From: an uncultured Clostridia bacterium
GTDB lineage: Bacteria > Bacillota > Clostridia > Christensenellales > Borkfalkiaceae
DNA: 5,262 nt
Direction of reading: 5' to 3'
NCBI GenBank assembly: GCA_947587775.1
Contig: CANPYD010000075.1
Location: forward strand, 1-5,262
Each line of letters starts with the position of its first letter. Position 1 is the stretch's first letter. This document shows positions 1-3,993 of the stretch, piece after piece. Below the pieces are notes generated by a model that saw only the letters and a program-made list of their open reading frames with translations, was not told the DNA's origin and made no database searches. The position numbers were made by a program, and so were the translations under genes.

Positions 1-25
1 CCCCCTAAAAGGGGAGTCAAGGGGG
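1..25. repeat. Partial copy of the two-hairpin GC-rich repeat (cut by window edge)
   Basis: A CCCC-TAAAA-GGGG hairpin (arms 2-5 and 11-14) followed by AGTCAAGG matches the distal half of the complete copy at 44-90, which has CCCCTAAGAGGGGCGCCAAG. The proximal GTCAC/GTGAC hairpin would lie before base 1. The orientation is the same as the 44-90 copy. No protein is proposed here. Confidence 0.55.
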
Positions 26-43
26 CGGCGCGCGTCGGATCGA

Positions 44-90
44 CACCCCCTCAGTCACTTCGTGACAGCTCCCCTAAGAGGGGCGCCAAG
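44..90 (+). repeat. Two-hairpin palindromic repeat, copy 2
   Basis: The unit reads CCCCCTCA, then a first hairpin GTCAC-TTC-GTGAC (54-66), then AGCT, then a second hairpin CCCCT-AAG-AGGGG (71-83), then CGCCAAG. The same order of parts occurs inverted at 129-200, and a partial copy lies at 1-25. Such dispersed double hairpins are common between genes in gut Clostridia; that family assignment is from memory of their general look. The open frames running through it in both directions are by-products of repeat composition. Confidence 0.7.
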
Positions 91-128
91 AGTGCGGTGA
101 GCGCAATCAGAACCATTGCCCACCCCCC

Positions 129-200
129 TACCCCCTCCTTGGGAGGGGGCTTCATGGCTCCTCCTAAGGAGGAGCTGTCACCGAAGGTGACTGAGGTGGG
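129..200 (-). repeat. Two-hairpin palindromic repeat, inverted copy 3, with an added G/C hairpin
   Basis: Read on the minus strand this gives CACCTCA, the hairpin GTCACC-TTC-GGTGAC (plus positions 177-191), AGCT, then the hairpin formed by GCTCCTCC and GGAGGAGC (157-175). Further out lies a third hairpin, CCCCCTCC-TTG-GGAGGGGG (131-149). Compared with the 44-90 copy the stems are kept while their bases differ, which points to selection on, or origin from, a folded structure. The two copies face each other across about 40 bases. Confidence 0.7.
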
Positions 201-249
201 CATACGTTCCAAATTACTGCGCGAAGCAAAACCACGCTTTTGCGGCAGC

Positions 250-283
250 GCACTCAATTTGCCGAACCCTTTCGGCTTAATGT
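250..283 (+). repeat. Short hairpin repeat, copy A (pairs with 448-481)
   Basis: The unit is ACTCAATTT, then stem GCCGAA (261-266), loop CCCT, stem TTCGGC (271-276), then TTAATGT. Copy B 198 bases downstream has the same flanks but a stem GTCGAA/TTCGAC. The C-G pair of copy A is replaced by T-A in copy B, so pairing is kept. The role is unknown. It lies in a gene-free stretch. Confidence 0.65.
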
Positions 284-340
284 CCTGTGAAACAGAACGG
301 GGACGGCCGAATCGCTTCTACAAGGCAAATTCACTAACCC

Positions 341-406
341 CTCGCTCGTATTTATTTTGAAAGTCCGCCCTACTCGGGCGGACTTTCATAAAGAAATCGA
401 GCGAAA
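341..406. terminator. Long imperfect palindrome, possible two-way terminator
   Basis: The core is a perfect stem GAAAGTCCGCCC (359-370) and GGGCGGACTTTC (376-387) around loop TACTC. Pairing extends imperfectly outward: TCGCTCGTATTTATTTT on the left faces AAAGAAATCGAGCGA on the right, giving arms of about 28 bases. A/T-rich flanks on both sides fit a terminator working both ways, but the T-runs are broken, and no gene visibly ends beside it. It could serve the unseen gene left of the window, the queH transcript, or be a repeat with no terminator role. Confidence 0.5.
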
Positions 407-447
407 TAAAATCACTTGCCTTAGGCGGAATTTACTCCCGCCGTGGG

Positions 448-481
448 CGACTCAATTTGTCGAACCCCTTCGACTTAATGT
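448..481 (+). repeat. Short hairpin repeat, copy B (pairs with 250-283)
   Basis: The unit is GACTCAATTT, stem GTCGAA (459-464), loop CCCC, stem TTCGAC (469-474), then TTAATGT. It matches copy A over about 32 bases apart from three differences, two of which are the two sides of one base pair and the third lies in the loop. Confidence 0.65.
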
Positions 482-533
482 AATTGCAAAGCGATGTTCG
501 GAGTAGCCTAATTGATGCACAGGGAAGGTTCGC

Positions 534-652
534 TCGTTCATTTCTTTTCGATGCCCCGCGAGATTCCCCCCCACCACCGCCTGCGGCGGAGCCTCCCCCC
601 CGAGGGGGTAGGCCTTGTGCGAAGCGAGCGGGGCGAGCAAAGAAATGAACGA
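534..652. mobile_element. MITE-like structured repeat with 14-bp terminal inverted repeats
   Basis: Terminal inverted repeats TCGTTCATTTCTTT (534-547) and AAAGAAATGAACGA (639-652) match perfectly over 14 bases. A second nested pair, GCCCCGC (553-559) and GCGGGGC (628-634), lies inside. The centre folds into two more hairpins: CCGCC-TGC-GGCGG (577-589), and a GCCT...AGGC stem with a C/G-run core (591-613). The element has no coding content, so it would be non-autonomous if mobile. I see no clear target-site duplication. The sequence GAAATCGAGCGAAA beside it (651-664) recurs at 393-406. It may be a structured repeat of the REP or BIME kind instead of a transposon derivative. Confidence 0.55.
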
Positions 653-668
653 AATCGAGCGAAACATT

Positions 669-1256
669 TCATCTCTTCGAATAAACGCAGCCGCAGTAGT
701 TCTGGCGGTAAAGGCCGTACTCCCGCGAGAGCTCCACGGAGCGCAGATACCCGCCCCGCTTTTTGAAATCGGACGGAAGGTAAGTCAGGCCGTACTTTTC
801 CGCCGCCGCAAACCCGATTTTGTTGATCGCGTCGCTGTTTTTGAGCGGGGAGACGGTGAGCGTCGTCCCAAATACGTCAAACCCGTGTTCCTTAGCGGCC
901 GCCGCCGTCCTTTCGAGGCGGAGCGCAAAGCAGCGCATACACCTTGCCCCGCCCTCTTTTTCGGTTTCATACCCGCGGGCGACGGCGGCAAACGCCTCGC
1001 TCTCGTAGTCGCAGTCGAGAAGATCGGCAAGTCCCGTCTCTTTCAAAAGCCGTATCTGCTCCCCCTTGCGGCGAAGGTATTCCTCTTCGCTGTCGAGATT
1101 GGGATTGAAGTAAAAGACCGTCGTCTGCATGACCGGCGCGACCTGCGTGAGGCAATACGAGGAACAGGGCGCACAGCAGCTGTGCAGAAGGAGCCTCTCC
1201 CCCGCATGCGTCTTCAAGACGGCGAGCATCTCTTTGTCGTAATTGATCCGATTCAT
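669..1256 (-). CDS. queH: Epoxyqueuosine reductase QueH (DUF208 family)
   Basis: Catalyses the last step of queuosine synthesis, reducing epoxyqueuosine to queuosine in the anticodon wobble position of GUN tRNAs. It is the non-orthologous replacement for the cobalamin enzyme QueG and acts in the cytoplasm. The 195-residue length is usual. The family cysteine signature is intact: HSCCAPC (C27, C28, C31), RCMRCFALRL (C106, C109) and YCGC near the end (C188, C190), residues expected to hold the [4Fe-4S] cluster and active-site metal. YFNPN (49-53) and DCDYE (81-85) also fit. The ATG at 1256 is chosen; a TTG two codons upstream is possible. AGAGG nine bases before the ATG serves as ribosome binding site but is part of a hairpin (1265-1285). 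No promoter is visible just upstream, so it is probably read from the ruvX-DUF1292 transcript or from a promoter inside DUF1292. No preQ1 riboswitch is seen. Confidence 0.95.
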   Translation of the reverse strand: MNRINYDKEMLAVLKTHAGERLLLHSCCAPCSSYCLTQVAPVMQTTVFYFNPNLDSEEEYLRRKGEQIRLLKETGLADLLDCDYESEAFAAVARGYETEKEGGARCMRCFALRLERTAAAAKEHGFDVFGTTLTVSPLKNSDAINKIGFAAAEKYGLTYLPSDFKKRGGYLRSVELSREYGLYRQNYCGCVYSKR

Positions 1257-1257
1257 A

Positions 1258-1285
1258 AACAAAAGCCTCTTCGCACGGAAGAGGC
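1258..1285 (-). terminator. Hairpin plus T-tract between DUF1292 and queH, overlapping the queH ribosome binding site
   Basis: On the minus strand GCCTCTTC-CGTGC-GAAGAGGC forms a perfect 8-bp stem, followed at once by TTTTGTTT and then the queH ATG. This has the form of an intrinsic terminator for DUF1292. The distal arm contains AGAGG, the only Shine-Dalgarno candidate for queH. The structure could therefore lower both transcription into queH and its translation. Confidence 0.7.
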
Positions 1286-1303
1286 GTGATTTTTGCGGCG
1301 GAC

Positions 1304-1639
1304 TTACTCCTCGCCGCCGTCGAGTTCCGCCGCTTCGTCCGCGTCCTCGGAATCCCCGTACTGGTTGCAGAATTCCGCAAATACCTCGTCGAGAAGTTCG
1401 TCGTCCTCGATGGTTTCGAGCTCTTCGTTGTCCTCATCGCCGACGATATGGTAGATGGCGATCTCTTCGCCCTCATCATCGTCCTCCGCTTCGGCGGCTT
1501 CATCGGCGGGCGCGAGCGCGATGTACCACTCTCCCTTGTATTCAAAGGTCATCAGGTGCTCGAATTTCAGGGTGTTGCCGTCCTCGTCCACCAGTTCGAC
1601 GAGGCTGTCGTCATCATAGTTGTTGCTTTCTTCGATCAT
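1304..1639 (-). CDS. DUF1292 family acidic protein (YrzB-like)
   Basis: This 111-residue, strongly acidic cytoplasmic protein has no signal peptide or membrane segment. It matches the DUF1292 pattern: VELVDEDGNTLKFEHLMTFE (14-33), a YIALAP strand, an acidic linker, then EEIAIYHIVGDED and an acidic helix ending near CNQYGD. The molecular role of the family is not established. In many Firmicutes the gene sits directly after ruvX, as here. The start overlaps the last 26 bases of ruvX, and an AAGGAG ribosome binding site (1648-1653) lies inside ruvX, so translation is probably coupled. The C-terminal tail is almost entirely Asp, Glu, Ala and Gly. Confidence 0.9.
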   Translation of the reverse strand: MIEESNNYDDDSLVELVDEDGNTLKFEHLMTFEYKGEWYIALAPADEAAEAEDDDEGEEIAIYHIVGDEDNEELETIEDDELLDEVFAEFCNQYGDSEDADEAAELDGGEE

Positions 1640-2072
1640 AATTCATCTCCTTTTTATGCTTTGCGAGATATCCCTCGAGGATGTATGCCGCCGCAAGGGA
1701 ATCGACGCTCTTTTTCTTTTTATCCTTTTTGGAACTGACGCCCATCATGCAAAGATCCTGCCGCGCCTGAAGGGTGGTGAAGCGTTCGTCCTCGGTATAG
1801 ACGGGAAGTTCGGTCGCCCCTTGCAGGGCTTCCAAGAAGCGCCGCGTGTAGGCCGTCTGCTCGCTCTCGCTTCCGTCCGCATTGAGGGGAAGCCCGCAGA
1901 CGATCGCGCTCGCCCCCCGCTCCCGCGCGATCTTCGCAAGGGCGGCCGCATCCGCAGAGAGATCACCGCAACGAAAATAGGTGTCCCCGGGCATTGCGTA
2001 TTCCCCGAAGGGATCCGAATAGGCGACGCCGACGCGCTTTCTCCCGATATCGAATGCGATGAGCTGTTCCAT
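1614..2072 (-). CDS. ruvX: Putative pre-16S rRNA nuclease / Holliday junction resolvase RuvX (YqgF)
   Basis: An RNase H-fold nuclease of the YqgF family, linked to 5' maturation of 16S rRNA in E. coli and to Holliday junction cleavage in other species. The 152-residue length is typical. Family motifs appear in order: AFDIGRKRVGVA (D8), GLPLNADGSESEQT (60-73), DERFTT (95-100) and VDSLAAAYIL (D124); the three acidic positions of the active site are present. The ATG at 2072 is chosen because the protein then begins MEQLIAFDIG as in relatives; an ATG at 2090 would add MCYNPL but would place the -10 box inside the coding sequence. There is no Shine-Dalgarno sequence, and a promoter ends six bases upstream, so the mRNA is likely leaderless. 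A lysine run (115-121) precedes the last helix. It overlaps the following DUF1292 gene; the usual upstream partners ireB and alaS are absent. Confidence 0.93.
   Translation of the reverse strand: MEQLIAFDIGRKRVGVAYSDPFGEYAMPGDTYFRCGDLSADAAALAKIARERGASAIVCGLPLNADGSESEQTAYTRRFLEALQGATELPVYTEDERFTTLQARQDLCMMGVSSKKDKKKKSVDSLAAAYILEGYLAKHKKEMNYDRRKQQL
1648..1653 (-). promoter_or_regulatory. Ribosome binding site of the DUF1292 gene, inside ruvX
   Basis: AAGGAG on the minus strand lies eight bases before the ATG at 1639. It falls in the lysine/glutamate codons near the ruvX C terminus and settles the DUF1292 start. It supports translation of both proteins from one mRNA. Confidence 0.8.
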
Positions 2073-2078
2073 GAGAGG

Positions 2079-2107
2079 ATTATAACACATTCCGAAGCAA
2101 AAGTAAA
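2079..2107 (-). promoter_or_regulatory. Extended -10 sigma-A-like promoter of ruvX
   Basis: The -35 box TTTACT (2102-2107), a 17-base spacer and a perfect TATAAT (2079-2084) preceded by TGT give an extended -10 promoter. Exactly six bases (CCTCTC) separate TATAAT from the ruvX ATG at 2072, so the expected first transcribed base is the A of the start codon. Confidence 0.75.
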
Positions 2108-2108
2108 C

Positions 2109-2123
2109 CTTTTTCGGAAAAAG
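2109..2123. promoter_or_regulatory. Inverted repeat abutting the ruvX -35 box
   Basis: CTTTTT-CGG-AAAAAG is a near-perfect palindrome one base upstream of the -35 box. It could be an operator, or an A/T-rich promoter-boosting element. No known regulator site is recognised. Confidence 0.3.
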
Positions 2124-2138
2124 ACAAATATGTAAGAA

Positions 2139-2158
2139 GACGCGGCGTGCACCGCGTC
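2139..2158 (-). terminator. Probable terminator after the small membrane protein gene
   Basis: On the minus strand GACGCGG-TGCACG-CCGCGTC forms a 7-bp GC-rich stem seven bases after the stop codon at 2166, followed by TTCTTACATATTTGTCTTTTT. The T-tract is interrupted, so termination may be partial. It separates the upstream two-gene unit from the ruvX promoter. Confidence 0.6.
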
Positions 2159-2165
2159 CCCAGAA

Positions 2166-2366
2166 TCACTTCTTGCTCTTCTTTTCGGGCTGTTCTTCCT
2201 GAGCCTTGGGCTCCTTCTGAAGTTTTTCGTCCATCAGTTCATCCATCTTCTGCATGAGTTCGGCTTGACTCTTTTTGACGAGCGAGCGCGCCTTGTAGCT
2301 GTTCGCGACGATGAGCGCGCCGCCAACCATGCCGAGGGCAAGCCCGAGACAGAATAACTTTTCCAT
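2166..2366 (-). CDS. Small membrane-anchored protein of unknown function, 66 residues
   Basis: Residues 3-22 (KLFCLGLALGMVGGALIVAN) form one hydrophobic helix with small-residue GMVGGA packing, followed by a positively charged stretch (YKARSLVKK) and a charged, lysine/glutamate-rich tail with a short predicted coiled coil (33-50). The tail should face the cytoplasm. The helix lacks a lipobox, and since positive charge follows it, the topology is N-out. A GGGAGG ribosome binding site (2372-2377) lies five bases before the ATG. It follows the Myb/SANT-like gene by 40 bases with no terminator between, so the two are probably one transcript. I do not recognise a named family; the shape is loosely like YtxH-type small proteins. 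Confidence 0.8.
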   Translation of the reverse strand: MEKLFCLGLALGMVGGALIVANSYKARSLVKKSQAELMQKMDELMDEKLQKEPKAQEEQPEKKSKK

Positions 2367-2406
2367 AGTTTCCTCCCTGCTTTCAGTTTGTGAGGGAGAA
2401 CGGTGG

Positions 2407-2979
2407 TTATTCTTCCTTGCCGCTGCGCAATTTTTCCAGTTCCGCCCTGAGACGGTCGTTTTCCTTTCTCAGATCGATCGCAAGGCGGGAATAGAGGGCA
2501 TCGATCTCCCGCTCGAGTTTGCGCTGCAAAAAGCTCTTTTCCTCGGGGATCCCCGCCTCTTGCGCCGCCCTTGCGACGCGTTCGGGCTGTTTTTTCAGGA
2601 GATTCCTGTACTTGTTCTGCATGCGGAGCATGAGTTTTTCATCCCCGCCCGACACGTTGATGATCGCCCTGCGCACGGAAACTCCCTTCTTGCGTTCCGC
2701 GAGCACCTTTTTCAGCATCTCGTCCGTCTCTTCCTCGGTGAACGGCTTGATCTCCCCCGCCGAAAGGTCTTTCCCCTCGAGGATACGCCTGACGCGGCTG
2801 TCCTCCCGCTTTTTCAGGAAGGCATAGTAGTAATTGCGCACGCTTCCCTTTGCCCTGCTGTGCTCCTTTCCGTACGTCTCAAAGAGATAGGAGAGGGTCT
2901 TCCCCGCATGTTTGCCCGTATAGATGTACTCGATGAGTCCCGTCGCTTCCTCTTCGGTGTAACCGTTGATTTTGTTCAT
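2407..2979 (-). CDS. Putative DNA-binding protein with two Myb/SANT-like repeats and a C-terminal coiled coil
   Basis: The 190-residue protein falls in three parts. Residues 7-56 (YTEEEATGLIEYIYTG...GSVRNYYYAFLK) and 80-130 (FTEEETDEMLKKVLAE...MQNKYRNLLKK) share a layout of an aromatic-TEEE start, a first helix, a Gly-containing turn and a final aromatic, basic helix (RNYYY and NKYRNLL), resembling tandem Myb/SANT or RsfA-like DNA-binding repeats. Residues 145-187 are a charged coiled coil (EREIDALYSRLAIDLRKEND) that would let it dimerise. The start at 2979 is supported by AAGAGGTGA just upstream; a further upstream start lacks such a site. Being an RsfA-type developmental regulator is a guess from layout only. 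It stands first in a unit with the 66-residue membrane protein and is divergent from the 3041 gene. Confidence 0.8.
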   Translation of the reverse strand: MNKINGYTEEEATGLIEYIYTGKHAGKTLSYLFETYGKEHSRAKGSVRNYYYAFLKKREDSRVRRILEGKDLSAGEIKPFTEEETDEMLKKVLAERKKGVSVRRAIINVSGGDEKLMLRMQNKYRNLLKKQPERVARAAQEAGIPEEKSFLQRKLEREIDALYSRLAIDLRKENDRLRAELEKLRSGKEE

Positions 2980-3040
2980 AGCGTCACCTCTTGGGGAAAT
3001 TGTTGACATAATTTTTTCAGGTTATACATCTAATATCAAT
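2980..3040. promoter_or_regulatory. Divergent intergenic region with plus-strand promoter elements
   Basis: Sixty-one bases separate two divergent genes. On the plus strand a perfect TTGACA (3003-3008) is followed by two -10 candidates: TACATC (3025-3030, spacer 16, weak match) and TCTAAT (3029-3034, five of six bases, spacer 20). Either would start transcription within a few bases of the ATG at 3041. On the minus strand TATAAC (3021-3026) is a possible -10 for the 2979 gene but has no good -35. The minus gene has its AGAGGTGA ribosome binding site here; the plus gene has none. Confidence 0.5.
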
Positions 3041-3922
3041 ATGCGAGTGACTTTTTTGGCGGAAAAACCTTGCGCCCTCACGGTGAACGGGGCATATTTC
3101 GGCATGGTCGACGGGTTTGAACGCTCCGCGCGGCTCGATCCGAAGGACGGCGTGTTCTGCGAACTCTCCCCCGCGGGATATCTCTCCGTCCGCTTCCGCT
3201 TCGACGAGGACTTTCTCCTCTCTCCCCCGCCGCAGATCAAGCTGTATTTTTCGGAGGGCGGCGTCGCCGTCTATGCCTATGATTTTGCAAGGAGCGACCC
3301 CACCCTCTCCGTCCTCTGGCAAGAGCGTGTATCAGGCTCCCGCCTGACGCTGTACATGCAGGGAAGGCTGACGCTCGATCTTCAGAACGAGACGGGATTC
3401 CACCTCATTCCCCTTCCCGAAGAACTCCTTGACTGCAAACCGTACGCCTGCGGAGAGGACATTTTGCTCGAAGGCGAAAGCGCATTCGTTTTGCTCGGGC
3501 GGGACGGGAGCGTCAAGCTCCGTACGGAGGGAAAGATCCTCGAGAAGGGAGAGACGCTCCGCGCGGAGATCCTCTTCCCCGACAGCATGGGACACTCCGC
3601 AGTCATGGAATGGAGGGCGGGAGAGCTCCTCTCCTGCACCATTCACAGCCAAAGAGCGCCCACGGAGGCAACGTTTGCGCTCGCCCTGTTTGAGAGCGCA
3701 TTGATCGGCGCGGACTGCACCCCCTTCCTCGCGGACGCCCTGAAAGAGAAGGCGGGCTCGCTTCGCGCATTCCTCGGGAAGTACAGCTCCGTCGTCCTGA
3801 CGGACGATCCCGCAAGGGTCGGGCTGGTCTTCGGGCGCGGGGAACGCATGTATGACGTCCGCTATTTCCGCGTGGAATTTACGGACGGGAAGATCTCCAA
3901 TCTATGGGAAGATTTCCGCTGA
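3041..3922 (+). CDS. Hypothetical protein, 293 residues, unrecognised
   Basis: I do not recognise this protein. It has no signal peptide, lipobox or membrane helix and appears cytoplasmic and beta-rich. Residues 1-60 (MRVTFLAEKPCALTVNGAYF...) alternate short strands with an NG-Y-G turn and a later AGY strand, faintly like a PEGA domain. Residues 60-215 continue as strands and turns, many with Gly-Glu-Gly or Asp-Gly corners. Residues 225-293 start with a helix (ALALFESALIG), continue as helix-rich sequence and end in two strands (YDVRYFRVEF, KISNLWED). An earlier ATG at 2966 is in frame, but it would overlap the divergent 2979 gene, and the region holds promoter-like boxes, so 3041 is preferred. 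There is no Shine-Dalgarno sequence. It ends at a shared terminator with the lipoprotein gene. Confidence 0.8.
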   Translation: MRVTFLAEKPCALTVNGAYFGMVDGFERSARLDPKDGVFCELSPAGYLSVRFRFDEDFLLSPPPQIKLYFSEGGVAVYAYDFARSDPTLSVLWQERVSGSRLTLYMQGRLTLDLQNETGFHLIPLPEELLDCKPYACGEDILLEGESAFVLLGRDGSVKLRTEGKILEKGETLRAEILFPDSMGHSAVMEWRAGELLSCTIHSQRAPTEATFALALFESALIGADCTPFLADALKEKAGSLRAFLGKYSSVVLTDDPARVGLVFGRGERMYDVRYFRVEFTDGKISNLWEDFR

Positions 3923-3945
3923 GCGGACTTCCGCAAATTTTTCGA

Positions 3946-3993
3946 TAAAAAAATCCGGCGGACTGTACCGTCGGATCGCTTTGTTTTTCTTTT
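3946..3993. terminator. Two-way intrinsic terminator between convergent genes
   Basis: Stem ATCCGGCGG (3953-3961) pairs with CCGTCGGAT (3968-3976) around loop ACTGTA, with one G-T pair on the plus strand and one A-C mismatch on the minus strand. An A-run on the left provides a T7 tail for minus-strand RNA, and CTTTGTTTTTCTTTT on the right serves the plus strand. It terminates the 3041 gene and the 3992-4921 gene. Confidence 0.85.

Noticed and set aside
226..243. GCAAAA/TTTTGC inverted repeat
   Set aside because: Only six base pairs, mostly A-T, without a T-tract or repeated copies; probably chance.
51..360. Open frames on both strands over the repeat cluster (68 and 87 residues)
   Set aside because: They run straight through the palindromic repeats, are low-complexity and proline- or glycine-rich, and have no credible ribosome binding site.
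1..668. CRISPR array
   Set aside because: Repeats are few, palindromic, in mixed orientation and unevenly spaced; there are no regular spacers and no cas gene.
452..766. Open frames over the MITE-like element (71 and 84 residues)
   Set aside because: Their sequence is a translation of the inverted repeats and G/C runs, and the plus-strand one runs antisense into queH.
615..1289. 224-residue plus-strand frame
   Set aside because: It is antisense to queH, whose cysteine motifs are fully intact; the plus frame has no recognisable motif and begins in the repeat.
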